Below are positions 1 to 13,978 of a stretch of DNA of 64,000 nt, piece by piece. Source of the stretch: Lineus longissimus (Eukaryota > Nemertea > Pilidiophora > Heteronemertea > Lineidae); the NCBI RefSeq assembly GCF_910592395.1, contig NC_088308.1, positions 26,241,501 to 26,305,500 on the forward strand, given 5' to 3'. Below the pieces are notes generated by a model that was not told where the DNA came from, did no database searches, and saw nothing but the letters and a program-made list of their open reading frames with translations. Position 1 is the stretch's first letter; each line of letters opens with the position of its first letter. Position numbers and translations under genes: made by a program.

Positions 1-103
1 TATTTAGTTACAGTGGACAATGTCCACTACAGGGGAGGTCTGCGTTGACCATATCAGATGGACCATGACAAGGTCCAGGGGAAATCAGATCTTTGAAAGA
101 GAT

Positions 104-568
104 GTTGACCAGATACTTGAAAGCTCCAGGCTCTTGGCCGTGGCATCTCCTCTTTCTTTGACAGTTCTCATGGTCAGCAGTAATGGACCAGTGAAGAGGT
201 GGACCCTTCTTCCGTTCCCAGCATCTACGGAGGCTTCATTCCTTTCTTCGACTGCTTCAGAACCTGAAGGCTTTATAATGGACACTTCCTCATTTCTCCG
301 GCTCAACAATGTAGCTTCTCTGGGATTGCTGACTGCCTTACCAATCTTCTTTTGATCAGTTTCTTTGTCAAGTAGCAGTAACCACTTTTGTTCCTCATTT
401 TGCTGTTTCTTGACGAATCTCAAGTACAAAATCTGCTTCTGACGAGCATAGCTCTCTGGAGAAGAGACACAAATCGGACAATCTTTTTTCATCACTCCGA
501 TGTGGAGTACCTTCAACTCATCTACTGTGGGACACTTGGTTTGGGAAAGCTCCCATTTCCTCATCATG
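104..568 (-). CDS. Possible single exon of an unrecognised gene, partial
   Basis: An open frame of about 155 codons runs leftwards with no stop from a fair acceptor (tccttcctcag) near 580 to a weak donor-like site near 106. The peptide is rich in Lys, Glu and Gln (KKQQNEEQKWLLLLDKE is typical) and has a CPICVSSPES stretch with one Cys pair. I do not recognise a family. The composition looks more like protein than chance, but no second exon was found and the window edge is close. It could be an exon of a gene entering from the left, a transposon relic, or chance. Confidence 0.25.
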
Positions 569-580
569 GCATGCTCTGAG

Positions 581-3500
581 GAAGGACAGTCCAGAATTTA
601 AGATGTTCTCAAATCCATCATACAGTGATCACACAATATGCTTTTCCTCATCCTCTTAGAAGTGGTTCTGGCTATTCAGATTTTGTATCATAGAATTCTA
701 AACGAGAATAAAAGCTTAAATTAAATTCTACTTCTGCTTACCATTGAATTAAAATCCTTGAAAAAGAAGCTGAATGTCTGAATACAGTAGGATGATGTTC
801 CCATGGCCCCTGCCCTCCTCATCCCTGTGTGTTGCCATGGGCGCTTCAAGTTTTTTCCATTCATTATTTTCTTACAAGTTTTTGTCACATTTTTCAATTC
901 ATCAATTCTTGTTCTGGCGAGTTGTTAAGCAATTCATTAAAATGCTTTCATAACAATCTTGGTCATAACTATCATTTTTCTGTTGACCATTGTTGTCATG
1001 GTGTTAGATGTTTGAATTCAAGATGGTGTCCATCCGTCTTATCATTGTGTTTGTTGAAGCTTTTAAATATAAACGGACAGAAAGAATACTTTAAACTCTG
1101 TTATATTTAGCATTGTGATACTTTTCAAAGTTTTATAAAGGGGCCGAGACTGATGTTCTTGAGTTTTTTGGGGGAAATAAGTTTCGAGTCTGACCATTCA
1201 CCACAGTTTAAATAATGGTTATCAAAAGTTGCCATATACACCACAAGTAATGGTTTGCCGCTATTTTAGTTTTTTGCCGCATGCCCATATTGATTTGGAC
1301 AGTGGGTCAGTGGCATTAGATTGATATGATAACATTCCTGTGACAACCTTCCCTGCGGATAACGTCTGATACCATCAGTACCATCTGATCCCCACACAAG
1401 ACCATACTTTAAGACCCCATTACAAACAGCGCTTTGTAATTTCTGGACATCGGTACTTGCCGTCAAAAGAAGATGGGACCTACTCTAATTCTGTCACTAA
1501 TAGCTCTGTCCCTTTTACCCCTTCCTAATCCTGGGTTCATTGATTCTAACTGGACACAAGTTGACTCAACAGTGTCATCTTCTCGTCTGATGCCTCCAAT
1601 TAGGGGAGGCTACAACAATGGGATTCATGCATTATTTACTTGCTTGCATCTCAATTCAACTAGAGCTGAAGGAGAGCTGAACCATTACAGCACCTATACA
1701 GGGATTCCTGTATAGGGATCGTAGACTAGACTACCCTAATTGCAACAGTTATCTTCTTTCTGGTGATGAGTGTCTGTCCCTCGCCATTCAGCCAGGGTTG
1801 AAATGTTCCAAAATGGTTCTGCACCTACGAGTGGGATCATCCAATGAAGGGATTGATGTTCTGATTATGGTAAATGTCCACGGGGTGTCTGGCAAGATGT
1901 CATGATGTGTGCCTGACATGACAGTTGCATTCAAATAGCCGGGAGTCAACAGGCCACATCCAAAAACGGAGGGCCTATTGTCCCTTCTACATTGTCAGGG
2001 GACCTGTTTTACATGTGTTCGGTTACTGGATTAGATTTAAGACCCTCTGCCTCCCCTCCTGTCCATTATCACCCTATTTCGAGACGTGCCTGTTAGGAGG
2101 ACTTTGTCAGTTCCGTAAGGTGATATCATGGCTTCGAGGTGATCATCTTTGATTCTGAATGGTCATATTTGCTGTCATCTTCCTGATCTTCTTGACATTT
2201 CATGAAATTAGGTTGTAATTTTAAACAATGTCTTCTTGGATATCAAATCATACTGTGGTCTCCTTCAGTAGCTCACAGTTTGTTCATTCTAAATGTATGA
2301 CACCACACTACAGTGTACGGCAAGTTCCATCAAACCTGTGACAAATCTAAAGGCTGTTGTATGTCAAAGGTGCCAACACTACAAATATTTGTGCTTGGTG
2401 ACTGGTGCTTATATAGGTCTGCATGTAAGCCAATGGTGGGATATGACTCATTTTACTAACCTTCTCTTGAGTTATTTGCAAAGTTAAGATTTCCTGTCAA
2501 TCTACAAAAAAACCCTAGAACTCTTTGGAATAATTAGCTGCTCATCCACTTCAAAACATGTTAGAGTTGAAGACAAGTCCTAATGGCAAGATTAACCTGT
2601 GTGACAGTGTCCCCTTGGGTGTTCGACCGGTGTCAAGAAGTCTGCATGCTTCCCTTTTCATCTCACCTCATTACACAAACAGACTGGTCACACTGGGAAC
2701 TGATCCTTCCATTCTTCCAATCCATCTGACCAAATGATGGTCAAATGTACCAAGAAATGGTAAGATAAGTAAAAACCTACACTGTAGGTATTTGGACTAG
2801 AAGGTTCTTTCTCCAGGGTAATTGAGCAAGCAATTGACTCCCTTCACTCCTGAGTTATTTGCCATTATCAGTCCCAGAAAGAAACCAGTGTATGAGGTTA
2901 ATGCGATGATGTGTCGCAATGGAGAAATCCAAAGATTCTGTGTTACTGGCAGGATGGCAGGGTCTTACTGAGGTGTTGCAGTCCCACAGCCTTGTGTATG
3001 TCAGAATTCTATGGAGCCTGCTGGACAGGTTTCAATATTGCACATTTTGCCACATTTGTAGTTCAGGTTGTTGACTCCTCTTCTCACATCATGAATAGGG
3101 TGCGTTGTCTCCATGTCCGATCTCCGCCCATCGTCTTCACGAAGTCATGTTTGTTTACCCCCTCTATTGTCACTTTAAGAAAGCAACCCAACACATTGTC
3201 CAACTTGTGAAAGTTTCCTTCACTCGCGGGTCATCGTATCAAAATTGTGGGTCATTGATGAACCAAAGGAATCGTCCCAGGACAATTTGGATGAAATGAT
3301 TGAATGTGTCTGCTTTCATGTCTCAAGAAGTTGGTGATTGTTCTGGGTGCATCATTCAAGCAGTTCCATTGTAATAATCATGCTCCTGGAAAATCTATCT
3401 TGTCATCCATTACCACGTGGGTCATCCTCATAACCCCGAGTCTCGAATTTAGCAAATTTATTGCATTTATCGTTAACCGCATTGGGGGGAATGGTGCTAT

Positions 3501-6500
3501 ATTTGAAGTTACTGGTTCTGTGCGGCAGTTATGAATAGTTACAGGTTTGCAAACGATTGCAATCTTACATCAGGTCTTTTCATTCCCATGTAATTTATGC
3601 GCAATCATGAGCGCTGTTGGTGCGATAAGATTCTGTTGCTCTTGACAACTTGGGTGTTTTTTGGTGAAGAACTGTGCACCTGCATTCATGAGACATGACC
3701 AAGACAATCGCATCATTCAATAGGGAAACCCAGGAGTTCATATTTAGAAGGTTTTCATGTTCTCTTGACTCGGCATCATGGGAAAATGAATTAAGGAAGA
3801 GCACTTTGATTTACAAGGCGACACCTCCATTCAAGCAAGAGGGTATTGGCAAATGGTAGCCTTTCTATTCTTATGTTCTGCATCCAAGCTAGGTTGTTCC
3901 TTCTTGTCACTTTGTGATATGATGGTTACTTCAAAATGCTCAGCTGGATTCCTCTCTGCATGCCACTATACGACTACGAGTCACTTTACAAACTACTCCG
4001 AAAATGTCAACAGCCATGGTATGGTGCCTGGTGGTTCTTGGCCATGACAAAGACCTTTCTGAGAAAGGAAATAACTTGTTATTCCGAACAGGAAAGATCA
4101 CCACATCCTCAATGGTATATGTTGACATTCTCATACTATTTTTTGCAACTGATTCTGCAGGGGGCTGCAGATGAAGTCAGCTGCTGCAGGTGGCTGTTCA
4201 ATTAGATGTCTGTTTTCCTGCAGATGACTTCAGACTAGAGGACTGTTCTCCTGTCTGAAGACTCTCTTTAGCACTTGGTTACGACATCTTAGAAGTCTGC
4301 CTGTCTGCTGGTGGGAAGTTGCTTTCCTGCAGGTGGTTGCAGATTAGAAGCCTAGGACTGTGGGAAGTCTGCTTTCCTGTAGGTTGATGCAGATAAGAAG
4401 CTTGTTATTACTTCAGAATTGATTGCAGTAGTGCAAGTTGGTTCTTTTCATTTCCTTGCAGTGTGGTGGCCTCATTTTGCAATTTGATCAAAAATACTTT
4501 CATGACCTGTTCAAGAGTCTACTCAAACCCAGGCACTCAGACTGGCACACTTTCATATTTTTTGCCGGGGAACATTCCACACAAGAAGAGGGTACTTAAG
4601 AAAGCATTTGTGCAAAGTGGATTGAGGTCCTGTTGTTTGCCAATATCATAACCCGAAGTAATACATTGCCTGTCATTGCACATTCAATTAAACCCGTCCC
4701 TTATAAAAAGCAAACTACTGCCAGTGGCATGCCGCTGTCCATAACATCATTGCAGACCACTGGTCAACGACAGAGGCATTTTCCCCTGAGCGTTGTTGGG
4801 CCACTTTCCACTTGCTTGGCCAAATCAAAGTGTTTGGCTGAAGGGCAAATTGGCGGGTTCCTCCGGGTTACATTAGGAGCCCTTCATACACTTGGTCAAG
4901 TTTGATTGCACCCCTTGCTTGAACTGATAGTTTTTCTCCCCAGGATGCCCCTTTTGATCCTTGTTTGCATAGTTTATCTTAACAATAGGACATGGTGCAC
5001 ACATTATGGAAGGATCAGTCAGAAAAAAGGTTCAATCAAAGGACACCAGACAGGGATTTCGAGCTCTTCACTCTCGAATTCTTATAGGTTGGATTGTGCA
5101 ATGGTTTTCATTGGTGCAATAATGGAATGACTCCTGCTGAACTATCTCGTGCCCTTTTGAAGTCTACCTACCTATGAAAACACTTTGACTTTGTGAGTGA
5201 TTCATTTGCCGAGGTTGTTAACATATAAGAGTATGTGGGACACCAGACTGCAGCTAGGCAGTGGCCAGATGGCTGATCTGTTGCTCCTTTGGCTGCTTTT
5301 ATTGAAATCAGACCAGGTCTTGCGGTGGTGCAAATGAATCTTACCCCTGGCGATGTGACACTTCTCACTTGCTGTGCTGCTGAGCTGTTGTTTTGTCAAA
5401 TTGATGCTGAGAATTACATTAGCAAAATTACATTAAAGCGACCTCTTCTAATTTTCCTGTCCATTTGACACAATGTGTTTCTGTTTTGTTTAAATGTGTT
5501 GCTTTTGTTCGAGGTGCCAGGTCGAGATCTTGTAGTCAACCAAGCACATGATTTAACATGAAACTCCATGAGAGAATGATAAAGCATTGATGTGAACAAT
5601 GGGAAGGTTTCTCTAATGGATGCATTTCCAGGCTGACAATAGTCATGAAATTTGAGAATTCTCTTTTAAAACTAATGATTTCTATCATTCCCACATCTGT
5701 TCCAACAAGGTTCCAGTTTGGGTTGCTGATTGCTGACAGCGACCTCTGTGAAAAAAAGTGAATCAAAAATAACGAAATTTTGAAAAAATGGCCATCAAAT
5801 TGACTTTGTTTGTGTTCAATTGCGCCATTTTTAGGGGACCTAAGAGAGTGAAAAAGGGCCATGACATCATGTGTACCCTTCTTGTGGTTTTAGGTGACCC
5901 AACTTTGCACAACTGCCCAATGCTTGTCAAAGTGATATTTTTTCCTGTGGAATTTAATCCAAGCTTTCACGATTGTGCGATTGTCTGGTGGATTTCATAG
6001 GGTGCAATTGTGGTCTTGTGTTGTTGATAGCCTGCATGTGGCCAGGCATTACGCTAATTCTTTTGACCGGTGGATTTAAGGGGGCTAAGGGGATCAAATC
6101 TATGTATTGGAATAATATTGTCATTTTCATAAGAGAGAATTTTGCACTTAGCATTACTTCTTTAATACCGGACCACATGTAGAGTATTATCTGATGCTTT
6201 AACTTGAATAACTAGGATTTGTCAACAAAAATCATATGGGCCTTGGGAATTATCTTAGAAAAAAAACATAATCTTAGTCCCTTTGCTTGGCTTGGCAAGA
6301 GTAATATTAGTCAATTAGAAGACAAATCTGTTAGTGTATCTAAAAAACTGCTCTAATCCCAAGTCCAGGCATACAAAAAGTGCAATAATACATGTTGACT
6401 CTTTCTTAACTTTGACAAGTTAAGTTGTCCTATCAGCTTATGATCTCGGGCAAGTCATTTAACTTTTTTGCTAAGGTGAATGCTGCAGAAAACAGTTTTG

Positions 6501-7946
6501 TGATGGGTATTCCAAGTTTTCTTTAACCCATGTCTGGTACCTCTAAGGTCCACTGCTTGCAGTTTGGAAAAACAGCAGACTCAGTTGTCGTGGAAACGAT
6601 TCCATTGTCCCGACACACATGGTGAATGATGAGTTTCTCTTGGCCATCACCTCCCTCCCATATTGGGCATTGTCCCCCTCCTCCCTGATTATAAGGTGCC
6701 AAAATCTCATCATTACAAGTCAAATACACCATTCAGCCTCGTGAGGCGCTCGTCATAATTGTTGCCGGTCGCAATGGGGGCGTGGTAGGTCACAGCATAT
6801 CTTGGGAGGAATATTTCTTATAATTATAGCAATCTGGATGAAAATGGTACAATTATTCATGTTCCAAGTCCATTTATTTTATCCCGGGTCTGCGTGCTGA
6901 GACTTGTGACCAAATGGTGTCACGGGACCCTTGACGTCCCTGTATCATAATTGCCAGGTTCAAGCTTGTTCCCACACATGTCACTCTATTTCATTATCCC
7001 CACTTTTGTTCTCCTTTTCTGAAAATTAATGAAATTTTACCCCGAAAAGAAAGACCTTCATGTATGAAATTATTTCTGGTGCGGTTTCTCTGAGGTTGAA
7101 ATTATGCCTTGGTGTTGTCTTCCCTAATATGAAATTGTATCTGTGGGAATATTCTGCAATTTTCATTAGCGAAGAAACAATTAAGCCCTTTTTCCCTCCA
7201 ATAACATTGCCAATGTTTGAAATAACAAATCTAATGAAAATTCAAGCTGAATTGGTAAAAATTGAAATGAAAAAAAGTGAAATTGCTTGGATGTTCATTG
7301 CGAAACCAGTTTTCCTGCCTTCCTTTTGGAAGAGCTGTCAGCAACCAAAGCAAGCAAGTTGGTTCAAAAAATGTCTTATCGGGGTTCGTGCATCTTTACA
7401 CCTCGCCTCCCATTGTTCAGCAGTCCTTGTTCCAGCCGCCATCAGCTATTCTTGCACCTTTGATGCAAGCGATTCCTCCACTGATAGCATCTGAAGTCAG
7501 ATTTGATGAGATGAATCGCTCGTCATGTCATCCTCCCATTGTTGGTTTGAGCGAAAGTGATAGCGAGAGATTTCACTGAATACTAATGGATCATTAGGCG
7601 TCTGTCCGCTTATCTGATCTTTTGCACCATTTGTCCCTTTTTTGTTGGCATTCCTTTTTTGGATGCCATTGATGGTCAAAAATAACTCAAGCCAAATTTG
7701 AATTTTGTTTTGTAATGTTGAAAATGGTAGACCAGCTTTTACCTACCTCTTCAAACAGTGGAAAATCCTAAAATCTTCAAATTCATTCGAGCATGTTTTA
7801 CATTGTAGTTGATTCATAGTCCTCCTTACATGTCATGTCCCCTTTAACAAAATCACTAATCTTTCAGTTCATAATTTGTTTGTAAATGGATTGTGCTTGT
7901 ATTTTGTAATATATTCACTAACGCCATTTCTGATTTATCATTACAG
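581..7946. other. Non-coding stretch, probably intron or upstream DNA of the meteorin-like gene
   Basis: No exon with a recognisable domain was found on either strand. The N-terminal exons expected for a meteorin-like protein were looked for on the plus strand and not seen, so they probably lie left of the window. The sequence is AT-rich and looks CpG-poor. It contains a perfect 10 bp-arm hairpin at 1693-1716 and a degenerate tandem array at about 4150-4400. Confidence 0.6.
4150..4400. repeat. Degenerate tandem repeat rich in CTGCAG
   Basis: Four diverged units share a core like TTTCCTGCAGGTGGTTGCAG followed by AT(T/A)AGAAG. They start near 4150, 4210, 4320 and 4370 with irregular spacing. 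This looks like an old, decayed minisatellite. Confidence 0.45.
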
Positions 7947-8003
7947 GTTGTCAGCCTTGTTCAAACACAGAAATATTAGAAAAGATCTGCTCTAGTGATT
8001 TTG
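7947..8003 (+). CDS. METRNL: Meteorin/meteorin-like, penultimate coding exon
   Basis: A 57 bp exon sits between a good acceptor (ttatcattacag) and a strong donor (gtaagt). After two bases completing a split codon it encodes CQPCSNTEILEKICSSDF. This matches the start of the C-terminal netrin-like (NTR) module of meteorin and meteorin-like proteins, whose family motif is C-x-P-C-S-x-T-E followed by C-x-S-D-F. It ends in phase 1 with a single G, which joins in frame to the exon at 23302 (G+TT = Val) to give SSDFVLKGS. Meteorins are small secreted factors acting on glia, axons and, for METRNL, metabolic and immune tissues. Upstream exons are not visible in the window. Confidence 0.82.
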
Positions 8004-11000
8004 GTAAGTTGATCTCATTTCTTTCAATTGTCCTTCAATAATGCCATAATTTATATGGCTGACCTCTCTCTGTTGATCAAAGTGGCCCCCAGTACCATGA
8101 CTCTGTCATGCTATATTCAATAATCAACCAATCGGAGAAGAAGAGTGGATAAAGCTAATGACCATTTTAAGTTTGCTTTCCATAAAGAATGTTTGCTGAG
8201 GTATTGTGTGTGAAAGATTCATTAATCTCGTTCATGCCTCAAGGTCAAAAGTCGGCCATCTTTGATTGTTATTTATCATGGTTGGTCTTTAATGGTAGGG
8301 CACCCTTGCCGGCTCTGTTACAAAGCAAAGTAAGAAACAGGCAGGGAACCAGAGATGAGCCTTGGCTTTGCCCGAAAAGGAAATTCTTCTCGCTTTTGAG
8401 GCAATAAGACACTATTCTTTAGCAATAAACTTGGCCAGTTTCTGCACCGTGTAAGACGATAAGAAAATCTTCCAGAAAGTCCGAATGGCAGGGTTTCAAA
8501 GGTGTGTGGCATGGCGGGAGTGTGGACCTGGAGGAGAAGGGGAAGGATGGAAGGCAGTGTGTGTAGGCATCTGTCATGGGAAGGCAGGGAACAATATTGA
8601 AGAGTTGCACCCTTTTTTCCTTCAGAGAAGGTACATTGACAATTATATTTCAATGAGGCTGGGCGTACTTAACTCTACGAAATGGTTTTGGTGTAATCAC
8701 CTTTTCCTTCCATATTTGGCACCTTCTTCGCTACTGTGGTGGGAAGTACGAATCAGTGTATCAACACCAGACTTGCAGACTTTGTACGAGTGGGACAAGT
8801 GTTTTCTTGGAAAAAACCTTTGGCTTTATTGGTACTGTCATCATGGTCATTTGATCTTAGGATTTATTTGTTTACTGTCATGTATACATGGTGTGCCACG
8901 ACTGCTCCTGAGAATGAGGACAGTCGCAATGTCACAGCCAAAAGATCATGTGGTTCTGAAGATGGAGTCCTTGTTCAGTGACCTTACACGAGCCTAGAAC
9001 GAGACCTGTGTCAGGGATGGGAACTGTTTCCATGCAAAACACACACTAGGCTTGCTTCAAGTGTCAAAATGCCTTGTGGTGTTTACTTGTTTTGAGGCCT
9101 ATATTGTGGGAACGCGCCAGTGCACCACTTCATTGTGAATAATGAACCAATCAGAAAGGTGTGCCTGTCTGAAGTAGGCCTAGTCGCCAGTTATGGAGTA
9201 AAGGCGGGAAATCGAAAAATACCATCATTCATAAGTTGCCTCTCCTAAATAACGGTGTGTTTCTTATCGAAACTTTCCCACCGATTGGTTTGAAATTTGA
9301 AATTGATTTGTTGTCAGGATACTGATACTATTTTGGGAAGGAAAAACTTGTTGGGTGTTATTGTTCGAAGGACCCTTGTCTATTAGTGGCGAATGGCTAT
9401 CAAATTCGACTGTTGCATGGAAATGTCCTCCTCCACCTTAAAAAGATACTTGGGCGACAAAAGATCGCCACCCTCAACTCTGAAACAAGTGCAATATTGT
9501 TACTTATTCTATGGAAGTAGTGAAATATCTTACTTTGGTTTGCGGCTGACTTATGTTGCTATGGGCAAGAGACAAAAATAATCATGATTTCTTTCTAATT
9601 GACCAAGCCTGTGACCAGGATATTCAGTTTGAACCTCTTAGTGGTTGGGTCTCTTATGTTCCATGTTCATAAGTCAACAGAACGAGAGCCCTCAACTCAA
9701 CGCTTGTCTGCCATATTTGAATTGTCATCCTCCAGTGCCAAACTGGAAAATATGTCCATTCCAATGAAAAATGAGGTATAAAGTGTGATGCTCCTATCTT
9801 GCTAGAGAGATGGTGCCCAGTCTATCACCATGTTACAACTAGTGTTGGCACCTCACTCTCCCTGAGGGCTGATGTATCCGAGTCCTTTCAAACAACAATA
9901 CAATTTGGATTGCCACAATATCATGGCCAGGGGGAGTTGGATGCCACACGACAACCTTGAGGGAATTAACCCTAATGAGGAAAAACTGTTTGCTCTCTGT
10001 CTGGGATGCCCTCCCAATGTCTGAAACATGCATGTACCGGTATTGAACAAGGAGTTGACAGATGCCCCCGAATTGAATGGCTTCTTATGGATACTAAAAA
10101 CAAAGAGTTGCTCAAGCGGCCGGTCCCTGCACATTTCAAATGGCGTATAGTTACATCCAATGTTGCTTCCCTACAAACGGCCATTCCTTTGCTGGCAAGA
10201 TTGAGTCATTTGACCATCGCTTTTCCAACCACTTCCTATCCTTTCCTTCTTTACCTGGTCATCATGTTGATTCTTATTGTTGACAATGTTAATGGACATT
10301 GGACTGCCTTGTCCACCTTTCTGAAACCTTTCGTTAGGCCATTGTTGGAACTGGACATATGGTGTTCCAATCTGAAACTTTTCTCGGCCACTACAACATC
10401 CCTTCCCATGGTCAAGCCAAACATTAATTCAACACCTGACCCTCAGCGTGACATTGATGAAGGTCATTTTTCATCCAGCCTTTCCACTTCTATGTCATTG
10501 GCAAATAAAACAAATCCATATTTAGTTCCCATTGTTAAGATTTTGAGGCAGTTGTCACCGATTTTGATTTGATCGTTTCTAAATGGCTCTTATCTCAGCA
10601 GGGTCAGTGAGAATAAGAAGACAGACTTCATGTCCAGTTCCTCACATTCTATTCTCCTTTTCAGTAATAGGTGATCATGAAGTTTTCATGTTATTATTGA
10701 TGATGTTGATGGAGTTGTTGGTCTGCATGTAGAACTATTTTCTTTTCACTTTTGTATCCTGTGCTGCCGTTCTTGCAATATGCATGTTGTGACATTCTGA
10801 GAGAGGTTTCTGTTCCTTTACACAATACATTGTTAATCGAGCAGGCTCGTCTGAAGGGTTCCCATATCCTGGGTCCATCCCCGTATCAAATCACTAACTT
10901 CTGCCTCAGTGGCCAACAACTCTTCATGTTCAATTGAAAAGAAAATCCACCATATTTGACCAAAATTGTCCAGCTCAGTCAGGCTTCTAATCACGGTCTA

Positions 11001-12983
11001 CTTGCCCTGTTGGAAAACAGGCTATCCTTATCCTTTCTGGTGCATTTGCTGGAAACGTCCAAGCACCCATCTGAGGTATTCTCAAAGTCTCTCGGCTAAA
11101 AATGTAACATCAATAAAGACCCTGATGTTGTCATTCTATTCCATCGTCTGAAAACTAGTTGGGCGGAAGTGATGCGGGGACTGACCTGTAATCCAGAAAA
11201 TCTTCAAATGCGGAGCTTGTTGTCACATTGTGCCTGGTAATTTCTGTTTAGGACCTTTAGAAATTGTTGCCACATCATCGGAAGCTGAAGCTGTTCCTTG
11301 CTGGATTCGTCTGAGAATTATCAGCTTTGCTGAGAAGTGTTTCAGTGGTCATGGGGATTAGTCACTCTGGGGCACAGCGGGGTGCTACATTACCCTGGAT
11401 CAAGCCTGTAATGCAACACCCAGAGAAACTGGTTCTTTTGACTGCTACTTCAGTTTGACTTGAGGGTCAGATTCAGATGATGGCGCATTCGATCATGATG
11501 CCAGAACTACCATTGGGATATTCTTCTTGATGCCATTGCCGAAGCTTCATGTCACTGAACGGAAAAAAGCTTTAATTTTGTTACTGCAATGATAGGATTC
11601 CAAAGAGTGGTCACTCTTTCAGATTTCAGGGAGGTCTGTACAAGGGGTCAACGAGAGGATCAACTGGTGGTCACCTCTTCTGGCCCTTGGTCATCCAGGG
11701 GCTACCTCATCAAACAATGCCATGAAATGTGGTTAGATGGTACTTTTATCCGGTCCATGTCCGAAAGAGATCAAGTTGTTACCTTAGAAATGATGAGTAT
11801 TTGCAGAACCTTAAATTCCAAACTCGTCAGCTATATTTAGTATGGACGGCATCCCTTCAAATGTCCGCAGCTGGACACTCATGTTCTGGACAATGGGAGG
11901 ACGATTTTGTCTTGTCTGGTGACAAAACAAAAAGTCATCCTCTAATAGGTTAGAAGGTTTTCAATTTTGGACGAAACCTTTGAAAGATAGTTTGTCCGCT
12001 TTGGTGAATGGTTATAATGTGATCCTGTTTTTGTAAGAGAGAAGAATCTTTCGTTATTGGTTTGGACATTGCTAAGTTGAAGTTCATCTCTAACACTGAT
12101 TGAACAATTGGGCCCCGCTTCTTATCAAAAAGAGTATGGTATGTCCTGAAAGTTTGTTGTTGCATTGCATTGTGTTTGCCTTTTCCTGGAACCACTGTAT
12201 GTTCTAAAGATAATGAAACCTCATGTGCAGTAATTAAGCATCTTCAGCTTTCTCATTATGGTTCGTGCCAGGTAAAGTATTATAGTCAGAAGGTTCTAAT
12301 TAGTGCTTGGCATGACTCCAACCAATACCATTCATGTAGAAGGAAATGATTGTATTCTTATTGATCCAGGAGAAGTTCAAAGAAACTTTTCTCGGTCCTT
12401 TGTCTTCGCCGATTAAGTGAACTGTTCCTAGTGTTGCTAATTTCACGTGGTGAATTCACCATTCACCATTACCATATCTAAAACCCTTTTGAAATGAACT
12501 AGATTGTGGTAGTTTATGTATCCCTATTGTAGATGCTATAAGGGGGACAATTAGAGTTAAACAAGACAATTTCAAGAAGAAATGCCATGTTTATCTTATT
12601 GGTCATCGACCTTCACTTCAATTATATACCATCTGTGACAACTTACATACACAAATTAGGAAATTAAGAGGGAAAATTACTCTGAAGGATTTTGGTTGCA
12701 TGTTTTGCGGGGTGTCTCCTGTCACGCTGAGAATGACTTTGAAGATTGATTTTCCCATCAATGCTCCACAGCAGGCCAAGATTGGCAGTCACCTCAAAGG
12801 ATTTGATGTTCAGAGATGATGTAGACTGAATGTAGGGTGATTTACCCTATCCAGAAAGCGAGGAAGTTAACAATTGTTGAATTTTAAAGAAAGACATAGG
12901 TGTAAAAGAAAATTGTGTAAATGGATATTTCTTGAAATTGGTAGGAAATCTAAGGTTCCAGGTGTTTAGAAAGGTGAAATAAC

Positions 12984-13978
12984 CGGGTAGTTGTAAAACA
13001 AGAAACACAGAAACGAAACAGAAACACAGAAACGCAGAAACGAAACGCAGAAACGAAAATCAAACGGGTTTTCATAAAAGTTGGAATCAAGCGGCACGCC
13101 GATACTTTCCTTGCCCAATCCGTTGTTATTGTCGTTTAAAAGTAAAATCTGAGGTTGGTGGGTTGCGGCCAGCCGGAATGCAATAGAGTTGTTGAGGGGA
13201 TACATGGAGCAACTTGGGGGGGGGGGGGAGGGGGCGGCACGATATGGGTGAAGTCTTTTGAGGTGGTGGTGTAGTACTTTGGTAGGTTCGATTCGATTCC
13301 TACAGCATGTTATTTTAAATGAAGGTGCAGTGCAACATCTTGCCTTGTAGTGTTCAATTTACATGAAGTACCAGGATCATCCTACAAATCCCGTCTGATG
13401 CAGCACTTAATGCAAGGTACGGTACCAGTACATGGGTGAATCATTTCGACGTTATGTGAGACGTGAGAGACCAATTTTGGCGACTAGAATAGAGTAAAGT
13501 GGGGGGGGGGGCGGGCACTAGACTTAGACTTGGAGTAACTCAATCTTGCCTGCCCAGCTGCTGCCTTTAAATAGTCCCTTTAAATATCTGTTTATGTTAA
13601 TGAGGTTGCAGTAGGGAAGTTCAGCCTAGTGTCGTGCACAGGCCATGGAATGTACAAAAGAACAGGACTCGCTATTCGAAGGACTATTTTCTATTTACGC
13701 CGTGTAGTACATACATGTAGTGTATTGGCACGATCAAGGCCGGATGCTGCCAATCTGCGCACACGTTGATGAGGCTAAAAGGGGTATTGGGAAATGAGCA
13801 TTCCTCCTTCCATTCCGACTGAATACCAGTTTTAGTTACACCCGCGTTCGCGGCCACAACCATGGCAACAAGATGGAGTCTGCAGACCAGAATTCGCCAC
13901 AAGACTGGTTTCTGCGTTTCGTTTCTGTGTTTCTGTGTTTCTGTTTCGTTTCTGTGTTTCTTGTTTTACAACTACCCG
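12984..13978. mobile_element. 995 bp non-autonomous element with ~70 bp repetitive terminal inverted repeats
   Basis: The ends are CGGGTAGTTGTAAAACAAG and its inverse at 13960-13978, followed inwards on both sides by an array of GAAACACA/GAAACGCA/GAAACGAAAC steps. This gives terminal inverted repeats of about 70 bp (12984-13056 and 13906-13978). The interior has a G run near 13216 and no coding potential. No clear target-site duplication was found: the flanks are ATAAC on the left and AAATC on the right. The superfamily is unassigned. Confidence 0.7.

Noticed and set aside
1473-1715. 80-codon frame starting with a signal-peptide-like hydrophobic stretch
   Set aside because: Considered as the missing first exon of the meteorin-like gene, but it lacks the conserved Cys/Trp pattern expected after the signal peptide and has no donor in the right place.
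8485-8997. 170-codon open frame on the plus strand
   Set aside because: Trp/Cys/His-rich, chance-like composition with no recognisable motif; it lies in the meteorin-like intron.
10006-10572. 188-codon open frame on the plus strand inside the long intron
   Set aside because: No domain, low-complexity hydrophobic translation typical of AT-rich non-coding DNA, no splice or start context.
13216-13230. G-runs here, at 42911-42933 and 53039-53058 as G-quadruplex regulators
   Set aside because: Plain homopolymer tracts in non-coding DNA, prone to length error; no positional link to a promoter.
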